The notes: generated from the sequence alone by a model not told the origin. Positions 1 through 10,660 are shown, numbered from the stretch's first letter. The stretch: 35,947 nt of DNA from Gnetum montanum (GCA_015680685.1 MNCI01025039.1:72204-108150); one strand, 5' to 3'. Numbers and translations are program-made.

Positions 1-485
1 AATGTATTCCTTCATCAACATATACGAAATATATAAACTTTTATTTTAACAAATTTATGTTTACCAGTATATATTATTTGGAATGCAAATAGTAATGATA
101 ACTTATAAAAAATAATTAAATTCTACTCATAGCCTACAAAACCGCTACACAAGAGAACTTACAGGTCTAATGTTTGTTGCATTATCTGGAGTTAAGACCA
201 TTAATTATTTAAAGATTCATCCTCCTTTTCATGTGCAAAGATACAAAAATATTTCATATGCTAAACATCTCCAAAGTAGAATTGCACAAGAAGTTCATTT
301 TGCTCAGTTGGAGAATTAGGCATATTGAGTTCACACTTATCATTGTATTTTGTCTTTTGCTCAATCCAATTATACAGCTCTATAATGTCTGTTTCAATAA
401 TTGTGCAATGTATTCCCTCATTAACATATACGAAATATATAAACTTTTATTTTAACCAATTTATGTTTACCAATCAATATTATTT
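1..485. repeat. 80-bp direct repeat pair (1-79 and 407-485) in AT-rich DNA
   Basis: The block beginning AATGTATTCC at position 1 recurs at 407 with only a few differences (CTTCATCAACAT versus CTCATTAACAT; both continue through ATACGAAATATATAAACTT). The spacing is 406 bp. The second copy ends directly at the start of an LTR-like fragment at 487. The first copy may continue left of the window. I see no gene between the copies; the short reading frame at 231-455 has no recognisable content. Confidence 0.8.
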
Positions 486-486
486 G

Positions 487-800
487 TAATGAGTCATCAT
501 TTGGACGACCGTGATCTCGATATCGCAGCCTGTATCCTCATCTATAAATAAGAGGTAGACAAATGAGTTAATCAATTAGGAAGTTAGTCAGTCTTAGTTT
601 AAGCATTTTAATTTCTTTCTCTCTCTTTTCCTCTCAGTGTATGCTTGTAGTGTAGTGATTGTAATTGTATGGCATCCTTTATTCGAGTGTAACGTACTTG
701 GACACACACATGACTGACAATAAAGATTGACATTACTTCATCATTGTAGCATTCACTTAGATTAATTATTTAATTAATTATTATTTACTGCTTTCCTAGG
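487..800 (+). repeat. Truncated Ty3-type LTR fragment
   Basis: It starts TAATGAGTCATC, close to the TGATGAGTCATG start of the LTR at 6661. It has a CGATATCG palindrome at 518-525, a TATA box (TATAAATA, about 542), a CT-rich stretch and a CTTTATTCGAG...GACAATAAAG segment (about 680-725). The same segments occur in the same order in the minus-strand LTR at 16113-16926, read on its own strand. Similarity fades by about 800, so the U5 end is missing. No internal retroelement sequence lies next to it. Solo or truncated LTR is inferred from the shared motif order. Confidence 0.55.
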
Positions 801-1616
801 CTCCGCTCCGAGGACGTCGCTTCTTTATGTGGGGGAGGATTGTGAGAGATGTCTCAAGTGGTGGTTCTCTTGGGCTCTCCCCATGGTTCGGGGGCCATGG
901 AACACTCTGAGGTGCCCTCAGGTGGCTCTCAAGTGTTACCAAACCCACCCTGGCTTGGTGGTACCAAGCTAGCAATAGGACACACTCCTGTTGCTACTCT
1001 CTTCTCTAAGTCCTCTTCCTTCCCTCTTCTCTGTGGAGAACTACATGGCCCTGATTCTACGGCGGTTGTAGATATGTAGGCAACCAAGACTGGATAGTTT
1101 TGGTGCGGTGCCATGCCACACCTTGTACCAGATCGTGAGGGATCTGGGGGTGAGGCACTTTCCCTTGTAGGTGCATTGTCTCCCCTTCCATCGATGTGGT
1201 CTACAAGGTTGCGTGTGTACTTGTTTGCTTGGTTCTCCTCTGTTTGCACTTGTGAGATGTTTGCTTGTTTGAGGCGTATTCCCCAGGTCTTTTGCCCCAG
1301 ATCTAATTGATCTTTGTGAATTCCTTGGGGTGCCGGGCAACGTTGGGGCAACGTTGTTACACTGGCCGTCAATTTCCAACCCTGCCTTTTTGCCTTCTAG
1401 TTTTCGAAGCCGTTTCTTATTGGTTTACCCGCTGTAAAATACTTCCGTTTTTGGGTTTTCATATAATTGTCTGGAGCCACCTTTCATGGCTTAATTCCAC
1501 TTTTTACTTGAGATGTGTTTGCTTGCCCATTTTGACACCTGAACCTGCGACGCGTATTTCAAGGATTTTAATTTTTGGATAATTTCGATCTTTTGCAAGT
1601 GTTGCGCTGTTCCTTG
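801..1616. other. GC-richer block of unknown origin
   Basis: This stretch is clearly more GC-rich than the AT-rich flanks. It opens with a purine-rich tract (GTGGGGGAGGAT, about 829-840) followed by TGTGAGAGATG, which looks like a polypurine tract next to an LTR start. No matching LTR end, primer site or coding domain follows. Overlapping minus-strand reading frames at 929-1372 and 1041-1379 show no familiar domain. It ends where similarity to the downstream HMA gene begins (1617). A fragment of an unidentified retroelement is the most likely reading. Confidence 0.35.
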
Positions 1617-3178
1617 TAAGCTTTGTGGCCATTTTGTTTAGGTGCTCTGTATCTAGATTTGTTCTGTCGATCATTAAACCTCTAACAGTGGGAGATCCTT
1701 TAATCAGGTCCTCTTTTTCAACACGACGATGCTGAATTTTGTGTAAAGTTGTGTAAAGTGTTTCATTTTCGTGGCAATGAGCTGAGGGCTTTTGCATTTC
1801 AGGGATCGATAGCGTGGCGATCTATATGTCGTAAAAAACGTTGACGGTTTTAGGTGATGCCGATCCAGTCGAGGTACTAAAAAAAGCTTAGGAAGAAGTT
1901 CCCATGCGCAATCCTCTTGTACGCAGGACCGGTGAAGAAGGAGGAGTAGCCGCCGAAGAAGGCGCCAACGAATAAGGAGAATGACCCGCAAGCCAGCGCA
2001 GAGGGAGAAGGAGGTAGTGTTGATCAAGGCAGAAATTCGGCCATGCCCCTGTTACCCACCCCGCAACGTCTGCAAAAGCAGTAAGCCCTGCAAAGCGTAC
2101 ACAAAAGACCCTTGTAACACACCTTGCAAACCTTGCACAAGGGATAAACCCTGCACAAACGACCCTGTAACCCACCCTGCAAACCTTGCATAAGCAGTAA
2201 ACCCTGCACAAACGATCTCTGTTACCCACCTTTCAACACCTACACAAACCATCCCTGTAGTTCACCCTGCAATGCCTGCACAAACACAAGCACAAGCAGG
2301 CCCAATATACTGTGGCCAACCAACCACCCTGCGTGTTCTCCCCATGAGGTATGGTACATCTGGAACGAAGAAAAACAGGACTCCTGCACTATCTGTTGTC
2401 AGTTGCCCTACCCTCTCTTTCTCTTGGAATAATGTAATAGGATCTTTTTCTAGAATAATCTGTCTCTCTGCATCATTGTAAACTCACCTGATAGATCCTT
2501 CTTCTTGTTACTGTATTATATTGTAGTGCTCTGTTTATTCCAAGTCAGTGCGCTGTATCGGTGATGTAGTTGCTTAGATGTATACTGATCCGTGTAGACC
2601 CTGCAATTATTATTGTTCTACTATATGAAAGTGTGTGTAACTGTGTATCGTGTATATGATGCTTGATTCCTGCAAATAAGTAATGAAAAACAAAGGTTGC
2701 TTGACCATTGATTTCCTCTCAATCAAATGTGGCGCAATGCCAACCAACTAGGCCTAATTAAGGGCATGCAAGAACATAAGAAGAAGTGAAGGATGTTGTC
2801 TTTGTTATTTCAGCTTGCGATCATGGACACGGGCACACGGCACAGATCATAGTGCTCCTAAAAGGGATTTCAAAGGTTGCTGCCTGCACTACGGACCCAG
2901 AGGGGAAAATCCGCTCCTTGAATAGAATTGTTATTTATTTATAAGCTGTACATCTGCATAAAGTTCAAGCTACTTTTTGACAATTGGAAAGTAATGTACT
3001 GCACTGGCATATCTTTTTCGATCTCGATCAAACACCTAAATCTAAGATTCCAGAATGGAGGCCTTCTCAGAGCAGCCATGTTTCCCAAACTTCGAAACTT
3101 CAAATACTAAGAGGGGCTGTGGAGGCTTCTTGTATTTATAGAAGTTGTGCCCGTGGTTGCCGTTCTCTTTCCAAATAA
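1617..3178 (+). repeat. Segmental duplicate of the HMA gene region (direct copy of 30212-31798)
   Basis: Similarity to 30212-31798 starts in the gene's second intron (TAAGCTTTG), runs through the whole last exon and 3' region, and ends at CCAAATAAT. The two copies are in the same orientation about 28.6 kb apart. By eye they are roughly 85-90% identical outside indels. The upstream exons and promoter are absent here. This copy lacks the small tandem duplications that the other copy carries in its intron and 3' region. Confidence 0.9.
1803..2398 (+). pseudogene. Broken last exon of an HMA/Cys-rich isoprenylated protein gene
   Basis: This is the counterpart of the last exon of the intact gene at 30424-30959. 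Visible damage: the codon after the splice junction reads ATC instead of ATG, an in-frame stop (TAA, 1832-1834) falls within the HMA domain, a one-base insertion in the A-run near 1877-1885 shifts the frame, another stop falls in the Lys/Glu linker, and the normal stop after the CaaX box is lost by deletion at 2398. The Cys-rich tail is still readable in pieces (1981-2193) and is longer than in the intact copy, with extra C-P-C units. The first two exons and the promoter are missing. No functional protein is expected. A Cys-rich frame on the opposite strand is a by-product of TGC/GCA repeats. Confidence 0.9.
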
Positions 3179-3206
3179 TCTTGGACTCTAATCTAATACA
3201 ACTTTA

Positions 3207-3566
3207 CCCAAGATTCATTGAGCACATGAGAATAATAGCGCAGAAAAATTGGCCCTGCATAAAATGTTTCTCTCTGGTAATAATGCTTCTCCATCATACA
3301 CAAAAATTGATAATTTAGGCGTTTGCAGAAAAATAAAATTGTTTATTTTATCTGTTTGAAAAAGCATACCCAAAATGACGTTATCCAAGATTTGCTGAAC
3401 ACATGAGAATATTAACACATAAAAATTAGCTTCTCCTTAAAATGTTTGGTATAATGCGGAACGGCATCGCTGTTCGGTAATAATGCTTCTCCATCGTACA
3501 TAAAAATTGATAATTTGGGCATGTGCAGAAAAAAAAATTGTTTATTTGATGTGTTTCAAAAAGCAT
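3207..3566. repeat. Degenerate tandem duplication, unit about 160-180 bp
   Basis: The segment 3207-3366 (AAGATTCATTGAGCACATGAG through AAAAAGCAT) is repeated at about 3383-3566 with the same order of blocks: CACATGAGAATA, TAATGCTTCTCCATC, AAAATTGATAATTT, GCAGAAAA, AAAGCAT. The second unit has about 24 extra bases. It lies just beyond the duplicated gene region. No coding capacity was recognised here or in 3567-3839. Confidence 0.8.
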
Positions 3567-4000
3567 GAGGATCTTGGGTTTCCTAACCCAACGTTTGATT
3601 CTAATAAGCAACACTAGCTGTTATTTCGTAAGGGATTCTAAGACTCGGCATTTCATTAATGTTAAAAGAAAAAGCTACAGTTTTACTTTAAAAGCATTCA
3701 TGTGATATACGGCCACTTGGAACAACCATTTTTTTAAGATTGTGATAATAACATTTTGTGGTAGCTTGTGTAGAAGTTTCAGCCGGTTTGGAAAAACATT
3801 TTGTATTAGTTGTCACATTTATTGTGGCAATTACTTTCTATAATGAATTTAATTGCTAAATTAATTTAATAGCTAACTAATATTTAACTAATCCTAACAT
3901 AAGTATCCATTCCCATTTGCAGTACACATCCTGAATACGTATAGCGCTACCATGTTACCAAATGTTAAGTGTTATAAGATTACCAAGCGTTCATGATTTT

Positions 4001-4860
4001 CTTGCTTCCATCCTTAGATTTTTTTTTTCAAGTTGACACTCTTGCATAGGTTTGGTATTTTTTGTTGAAAAGTTCCATCATTGTGGACCATTGGTGAATG
4101 GAATTATGTTCCAATGATCTACACCAACTTTCAACTTTGTCTATTAGTGTCCTAGGGAAGAGCTTAAGCTTTTGCCACTTATGTTCAATATTTTGCAAAG
4201 CGTAGACATCATGGAAGGCTTCTAAGTGATGTTGTGCATCAGAATTATAACCTCCCCTAAATTTAGGAATGTTGTTCATATTAAGCCATTTGATGCGACT
4301 ATCCCTTTGATGCCTTTGGGGTATTTGAACTACCTCCCTAATCTGTGTCATGCCCATAGTAGCCAATAAGGGTTCATTAGCATCAAACATGTCATGGTGA
4401 TAATTTCTATTTCAGTTTGTCTGATTGTGTTGATCTTGTCTATGCTCACTTTGATGTCTTTCATATTGTCCTTGGGTTCAATTTCTATCTTTATCTCAAC
4501 CCCATAGTAGAGCTCTATCTCTAGAAGTAGACATTGAAGAGGAAGATAAGGAACTGGGAGAATCGCCATGGCTCCTATATCATCCCCCATGGTCCCTTGA
4601 TCTATCTTTTTTAGGTTTAGAGAAGGTCCTAGGCTTTGAGGCCCTCCTTGTTCTAGGACTTACTCCATCTCCTCTAGGATTATCTACACTAGTTGAACAT
4701 AGTCCTTGCATGTAGTAAGGATCGAAATGAGCATATAAAATTCCTACTTGAGATTGTTCACTACAATTCTCTTTAGTATATATCCTATCATTTCTTCTAT
4801 GAGTGTTTTCATCATACGATGCATTATTGGTCCTATGTGAAGAAGAAATGTTTTTAACGT
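4001..4860 (-). pseudogene. gag fragment of the truncated minus-strand element
   Basis: Gag is the structural protein that packages retroelement RNA into cytoplasmic particles. The best part is read from 4390 to 4028 and contains M-N-N-I-P, F-R-G-G-Y, A-L-Q-N-I-E-H, K-L-F-P-R-T-L-I and M-E-L-F-N-K-K-Y-Q-T-Y-A-R-V. The same motif series occurs in the gag remnants at 8590-8830 and 21200-20930. A further piece (4590-4348) is in another frame, so the gene is frameshifted. The C-terminal half is deleted at the join to the LTR fragment. Non-functional. Confidence 0.8.
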
Positions 4861-4974
4861 GTGTGACTTAAAATATTAATATTTTCAAAAATATATATCT
4901 TTAATACTCCTACAACGATCATGTATAATATAACTAATCTAGATAACTAGTACCATCCCCAACCATAGTCCCAA

Positions 4975-5827
4975 TGATGAGTAGCAGGTATCCCCTATGT
5001 CCAACTATACGAATCACAAGCATTCACATGCAATCTGATCGAATTCTGTGGATGGGACTAGTTGTGGCATCTAAATCATTAAGCATTGATTGTAGGACAC
5101 TATCTTCCCACTTGGACTAGTGGTAGCTTTGTCACGTATGGTTTAGTCCAAGCTGAGGCATATGATGGTTGATGTTGTTATGGCTTTATGTCACTCCTAA
5201 CGATAATAGAGAAATTAATTATTTAATCTAATTAACAATAGGAAGATAATTGCTAAACTAGCCTACAAGCGATGAGAGTCCGTTCCCAACTTGCCATACA
5301 TGTCCTGAATCCAGTATCAACTATTGGGATTACCGAGTGTTATGCTATTGGGTGAACCAAGCAATAATGTTGCTAGGACTACCAAGCAAACACACATTAA
5401 CACTCGAAACTGGTCGCGCTCATTCCGCCAATTTATTAACTTGCATGAAATGTAAATATTAACTAAGTACATGGAATATAAATTGCATTAAAAGTAAATT
5501 TAATTGAAGTCAAAGTGCTACAATGAATAAGAGTCAATCTCGATCTTATTATTGTTCATGAAATATATCCATGTACATTGCCACTCAAATAAGATGTCAT
5601 ACAACTGACTCAAATCCACACTACAAGCACTCACTAACTACTCTCTGAGACTACAAAATAAAATTGCAAGAGTAGCTACAAAATGACCAAAATATTATCA
5701 ATACATGGTGGGTTCACGCACATTTATAGGCGAAAACAAACCCCACAATATCAAGTATCCGATAACGCAACTTGTGCTCCCATATCAGGGATCTAATATC
5801 GGGGCCTATGCAAAATATGATTCATCA
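4975..5827 (-). repeat. 5' LTR of the truncated minus-strand element
   Basis: About 853 bp, with family-typical ends: TGATGA at the left and TTCATCA at the right edge. Its left part shares the order of blocks with the LTR ends at 7560 and 16113 (CCCCTATGTCCAACTATACGAATC). Read in its own direction it has a TATA-like CCTATAAATG near 5735 and several GATAT motifs upstream of it. Just to the left, the reverse complement of about 4957-4973 (TGGGACTATGGTTGGGGA) resembles a decayed tRNA-Asp-type primer-binding site. Confidence 0.75.
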
Positions 5828-5849
5828 AAGATGAACTTGTAAATACACA

Positions 5850-6655
5850 TATCTCAAATATTTCTAGGAGGTGCAAGATCTAGAATAGCTTTAACCTTAT
5901 CAAGGTCAATAGTTATACTATTTTGAGAAATAAGGTAACCTAACATCTTTCTCATGAGGACCCCAAAAATGCATTTATTGGGATTAAGACAAAGGTTAAA
6001 CTTGTTACAATGAGTTAGAACATGGTCTAAGTCAGAAGCGTGATCAATTACAATGGCAGATTTGATGGTTAAATTGTCAGTAGAATCATTAACTATTTTG
6101 AACATTGTATCATTAAAGATAATGATTATATCTCATTAATAAGTAGCTCTAGTATTTTTTTTATTTAAATGGACATTTTAGTGTAGCAAAATGTTCCTCA
6201 ATGAGTCTTAAATGTGGTATATTGTTGGTGCTTTGGATTTATTTGGATTTGGTTGTAACCAAAAAACCCATCCATAAAGGATAAAAGAGCATGCCCAACT
6301 ATAGAGTCTATGAGTTTATGAATGTTTGATAAAGAAAAGTCATCCTTATATGGATGCATATATGGATGTCATTATTCTTTTTGTGAACTACAACCATGTT
6401 AGAAACCTAATTGAAATAGTTGATGGGGTGAATGAATCCAACATTATAAAGCTTAGTAATCTCTTTTTTTATATAGCAAGAGCTATAGCATGATGGATTT
6501 TCCTAACCTTTTTTTTAACAAGTTTATAACTTTCTTTTAAGATGATGTTATGTTGAACCAGCTTTGGATCTATACAAAGTATATTTTTGGATCCCTAAGT
6601 GAAAGTAATTAATTGCTATTGCAAGATTGCTAAGATAACTTCCTATGCAATATTT
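5850..6655 (-). pseudogene. Decayed Tat-like Ty3 reverse transcriptase fragment
   Basis: Read on the minus strand through several frame changes, the order of RT blocks is recognisable: a leader near D-P-K, then E-I-T-K-L-Y-N-V-G-F-I-H-P-I, V-V-V-H-K-K-N, F-M-D-G-F-F-G-Y-N-Q-I (motif A), G-T-F-C-Y, F-N-D-T-M-F-K-I-V-N-D, and the thumb region L-N-P-N-K-C-I-F-G-V...L-G-Y-L-I-S-Q-N-S-I-T-I-D. The catalytic Y-V-D-D position reads S-T-D-N. The block order and the I-K-S after the catalytic box fit the Tat/Ogre branch better than Athila. The element at 6661 was inserted immediately to its right, so this fragment is older. Whether it continues past 26711 could not be established. Confidence 0.75.
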
Positions 6656-6660
6656 CTAAG
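6656..6660. other. Left target-site duplication CTAAG
   Basis: The five bases immediately before the LTR start (TGATGAG at 6661) are CTAAG. The same five bases follow the end of the 3' LTR at 26706-26710. A 5-bp duplication is usual for Ty3 integrases. The exact match confirms that the two LTRs belong to one insertion. Confidence 0.9.
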
Positions 6661-7570
6661 TGATGAGTCATGCTCTGTCGGTTGCATCGATAAAACCTTG
6701 TCCATGCGGCCTCGTCGTTTGGGCTCATATCATGCATCGATGTGGCCCCGTTGATGTAGTACCTGTAGTTAGCTATAAATATGCACTTGCAACCACATTT
6801 ATGGCAAGTAGAGATTGTAGTTGTAGTGGAGCTCTTGCAATCTTTCCATTTGAAAGTTAGAATTTTTTCCTCGAGTGCCCATAGCAGGAGTCATTGAGTG
6901 TACGGATTTTTATTTGAGCATTGTTGTACCTAAGCATGATAGTGTGTGCAGCAATAAAGATGAGCTTTCTAATAAACCTTGCAACACTTTGGATAGATTA
7001 GCTATTTCATTTATGCATTTAATGTTTTTAGTTATTTATTAAATGTTTTCAATTAGTTATTAATTATTTTCCAATTATTATGTTAATGAACTAGTTAAGC
7101 CAAATAGATTATGCACATAAGTATGACCACTGTGAGCGTAACACGTATTCACTTAGTAATCCCAACAACATTATTGCCTGGTACGCCCAGTAGTGTAGCA
7201 CTTGGTTGCCCAGCAGCAATTACGTGGGTTTAGGACATGTACGAAAGGTGGGATCGAATGCTTATATTAGGATTAGTTAAATGCTACTTAATTAGTTAAT
7301 TTAGATTAGTTAATCAAATTCCTTTTATCTACATTGGAGCACCAAACTATAAAACACAAAATGATAAAAATTGAATGCCTCAGTTACACTTACCCATACC
7401 AACGAACATCACAAGTGTAATTGGAAAGACAATGATTGACCTTAAAGCAAGATTCACTTCTTAAAGGACCAATGCACTGGAAATGATAAAGTCCATGGAA
7501 TTCAACCGAATTGCATGTGAACGCTTTATGATTCATATGGTTGGATGTAGGGGTACCTCATCGCTCATCA
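6661..7570 (+). repeat. 5' LTR of the old Athila-like element
   Basis: 910 bp, TGATGAG...CTCATCA. The promoter has a TATA box (TATAAAT, 6774-6780) about 115 bp from the start. A GCAATAAAG polyadenylation-like signal lies near 6951. AT-rich U5 follows, then the conserved TACCTC...CTCATCA end. It aligns along its full length with the 3' LTR, with the greatest difference in the first 100 bp (U3). The open frame at 6660-6860 is LTR sequence, not a gene. Confidence 0.92.
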
Positions 7571-7571
7571 T

Positions 7572-7589
7572 TGGCACCATTACTAGGGA
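7572..7589 (+). other. Primer-binding site, tRNA-Asp type (degenerate)
   Basis: TGGCACCATTACTAGGGA starts 1 bp after the LTR. It resembles the TGGCGCC...GGGGA primer site complementary to the 3' end of plant tRNA-Asp used by Athila and Tat elements. The differences are mostly C-to-T and G-to-A changes. It primes minus-strand DNA synthesis in an active element. Confidence 0.8.
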
Positions 7590-7725
7590 CGTTTTTTGTA
7601 GAACATGTGCTCTTTAGGTCTAAGTGAATACCATTAATATTGTTATATGAACCTCAAGGTCAATATCATTCCCACTATACATAGAATTATAAAAGCACAC
7701 TAACAATTTTATTTTATTTTATAAA

Positions 7726-9990
7726 ATGTCTTCTTCTTCTCTTAAGCATGAAGATACCAAGCCACTAGTCCCACAAGAATGCAAGGTGGCATACACTCAT
7801 CTAGATGAGTTTGTGCAAACTTCACCTTTATCCTACATCAGGATGAACAACTATGATGGCATGATATGAAGGGAAACATTATTTTTCCCCAGATAGATCT
7901 GTGCCTAGGATGCTATTCAAGCCCCTTAAGAAGTTGGACATAGAAGATCTTCACAAAGAATACGTTATGGATGGATATGACACTTGAAACTACTATCCCA
8001 CTAAAACACAATGCAAACGAGATCAACATCAAGAAAAACTCCATGAAGTTACAAAGGGAAAACATTACACCAATCCCTTGTTCCTACTAAATCAAGATGA
8101 CATTGAGGATCCTCCTATTGAAGGTTCTCAACATGAAGATTCTCTACCCCTTGCTACTGATGACAAGGCTATGAACCTGACCTTGCGATTGACTATTCAT
8201 AAACCGAGTTCAAGAAAAAGTGACAGCCAAGGTAGGGACTTGGGTAAACATCACAACAACGAGGGATCTAAGGATGGTGATCATAATAAGCGTAAGAGTG
8301 ATGGTGGAAACTGCGGTGGTGGTGATGGTCCACCTTCCTCTTCATCCTCTTCATCTGATGATTCTCATAGAAGCCACCATCAAAACAACCATGATGAAGA
8401 TGATCAGCGACATAACAATGACCGTGAAGACCACCAAAACCAAAGGGGTGGTTGAAACCAACATCAACATCATAAATGTAGCAATGATGATGAATTTTTA
8501 TTGGCGACTTGAAGTATGCTCAACATTGTGATGGCAGTAAAAATCCCAACCAGGCATATGAAGGATAGTCAGATGAAGCACCTAGACATGAACAATATCT
8601 CAAGATTTGAAGGGGGATACAACTCTAATCCACAAACACATCTACAAGCTTTTCGAGATGTTTGTGCCTTACAAAACATAGAGCATTAGTGGTAGAAACT
8701 CAATCTTTTCCCAAGGACACTCATTATGGAAGCTAAAAGCTAGTACTAGTCCTTAGAGCCAGAATCTATCTGTAGATGGAGTACTATGTTAGAGTTGTTC
8801 AATGAGAAATACTAGATGTACTCCAGAGTGTCTAATCTGAAAAGGCAAATCCAACGCTATAAATAAGAAGCACATGAACCCTTGGATGTTGCCATGGGCT
8901 AATACTATTTACTCCTACAATAATTCCCTAGCCATGGTTATTCTTAGAGGGAACAACTTTGCCACATCATAGATGGGCTTAGAGTAGAAACAAGAAGAAC
9001 CCTTGGGGTGTATGCCTAGGGAAGATTATTTGAAATGAGAGCTCATCAAATCTAGAGGCTAATTGAGCAGGTAGCAAAAGAAGAAGGTGATCTATAAAAA
9101 AGGGAAAGTGCTAAAGAATATAATAGGGACCCTTCCATAAGAAAACGAGAGGTCTGATTTTGTGATGAGGAGGAGTCATCACTTGATGAAGTGGTAAATA
9201 GAAAGACCTTGCCCATTCAAAAGTCTATTTTTAATATTTTAGCTAAGGTTAATAAGTTATGAGACTCTTTGGATGAAAAATTTCAAGCCACTTTAAAGAT
9301 TGTTGAAGAATCCAAAGAGTAAAATAGTGATCATAATTGTAAAAGGTAAAAAGAAGCTGAACGTGCCTACCAAAGAGGTAAGGGCAAAGCTACTACAGTA
9401 GAGGAAGTTGTGGAGTCTAACTCTGATGATGAAAATGAATATGACATTTGCCAATATGAACATCCAAAGGGATGCTACCCTATAGAGTCATAGTTACAAG
9501 AGTCTGGAGTGTACACATTGAATCCTCGCCTAGCACATAGGCAACCTCCAAGATGATTGCCTTACCCTCAACGCAGTCCAAGAAAATTCCACCAGCAATA
9601 ATAAGCTTACTACGCAAGTGGAACTCCTCCACAACCTTATGAATAATACCAAATGTGATACCAAACACAATCATGGGGAATGCCACTACCAAGGTAGTCG
9701 TACCCTTTTAGGCAACCGGATCCCTATGGGTACTATGTTCAGCAACTCATCTCCCCTAGAAGTTGTACAAGCCATACATCATTCTAGCATCATTATTACC
9801 CTCCAGAGTATCACTAAACACATTCACCATCCACTCAAGGGGAAAACCCATATCATCCTCTACATCCCTTTGCACATACACCTCTATCTTCAACCTAGTT
9901 ACCCCTTGCTCCATCTATGCAGGGTGAGATTCCTCCACAGATGCAACAACGAAATGCTACAAGGGTTGTACACTCACAACCAGTTGTTCA
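7726..9990 (+). pseudogene. gag of the old Athila-like element (broken)
   Basis: Gag would form the virus-like particle. It starts at ATG 7726 (M-S-S-S-S-L-K-H-E-D) after a short T-rich leader, and is interrupted within about 50 codons by a TGA. The longest open piece (8078-8455) is hydrophilic and rich in Asp, His and Ser (S-S-S-S-S-S-S-D-D-S-H), the usual low-complexity segment upstream of the capsid-like part. The capsid-like part is at about 8590-8830 (M-N-N-I-S-R-F-E-G-G-Y, A-L-Q-N-I-E-H, L-F-P-R-T-L-I, M-L-E-L-F-N-E-K-Y). The C-terminal part has E-Y-D-I-C-Q-Y-E-H-P-K-G-C-Y (about 9438-9480). There are a dozen or more stops. The minus-strand gag at 19644-21974 has the same block order and is less damaged. 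Confidence 0.85.
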
Positions 9991-10164
9991 ACTAAGTGGT
10001 TTGGATAATTGATAAAGGAAAAGTCCTTTCTTTCAGCCCAGCAGTCCTCTCTAGCCCTCACAACCTACCTTGGCTGATTGCCTTGCATGTCCAACACCCT
10101 CATCCTCTGCATCAAATACCTTTGAATGCCCTTCAAACCAAGTGTCACCTAGGATCCGAACTAT

Positions 10165-10660
10165 AATGCTAACTCATGCTATTTCTAACTAGATTAAGAT
10201 TGGTAATCTTCCTACAAAAAGATCTGATCTAGGAAGTCCACTCATTTATCTACAAATTGTTGAACAAGAGCCATGCAAGGCTCTTCTTGACTCTGGTTTT
10301 GGAATTAATCTCATCTCCCATGACATGTACAAGGTCTGAAACCTACCACCTCTTAAGAAGAGCAACATTCATCTAGAATTAGTAGATTAGTCAATTACTG
10401 TCCCTCCAAGATTAGTAGAGGACATTGTGACCATGATTTGTAGGTGGTCCTATCTTGCTGATTTTCTAGTAATCAAGATGAACAACTGCAAAAATGACTT
10501 CCCCATCATCATGGGAAGAGCTTGGTTAACCACGGTCGACACAAGAATGGATATAAGGGACCTATCTTTAGAAATATCTAAGGAAAATTAGCTAGGAAAA
10601 ATTAAGAAGAAGCATATTCCATGTATCACGTACAATGAAAATGGATGCAAAATATTTGGT
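10165..10660 (+). pseudogene. Aspartic protease domain of the old element (broken)
   Basis: The domain would cut the Gag-Pol polyprotein. Blocks in order are P-L-I-Y-L-Q, E-P-C-K-A-L-L-D-S-G-F-G-I-N-L-I-S (active-site loop, D-S-G with a changed fourth residue), S-I-T-V-P, V-E-D-I-V-T, D-F-L-V-I, N-D-F-P-I-I-M-G-R-A-W-L. The sibling protease at 18975-19631 has the usual D-S-G-S-G. Several stops (for example TAG near 10386) break the frame. Position between gag and RT is normal for Ty3. Confidence 0.88.

Larger units (their letters stand above)
3840..5827 (-). mobile_element. Truncated Ty3 (Athila/Tat-like) retroelement, minus strand
   Basis: Read on the minus strand, this has a 5' LTR (5827-4975), a degenerate primer-binding site, part of gag, and then an abrupt join to an LTR fragment (about 3990-3840). 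Protease, RT, RNase H and integrase are absent. The LTR fragment matches the middle of the 5' LTR (blocks TCCATTCCCA, CATCCTGAAT, ATTACCAAGCG). The join near 3985-3995 shares a GTTCATGA string with gag, suggesting deletion by short-homology recombination. The family is related to, but distinct from, the elements at 6661 and 16113. Confidence 0.75.

Noticed and set aside
929-1379. Antisense frames of 147 and 112 residues
   Set aside because: There is no recognisable domain, and the composition follows the GC-rich block. Overlapping frames on the same strand also suggest chance openness.
1888-2252. Cys-rich minus-strand frames over the gene copy
   Set aside because: Repeated TGC/GCA codons of the plus-strand Cys tail read as Cys on the other strand too; they are shadows of the pseudogene.
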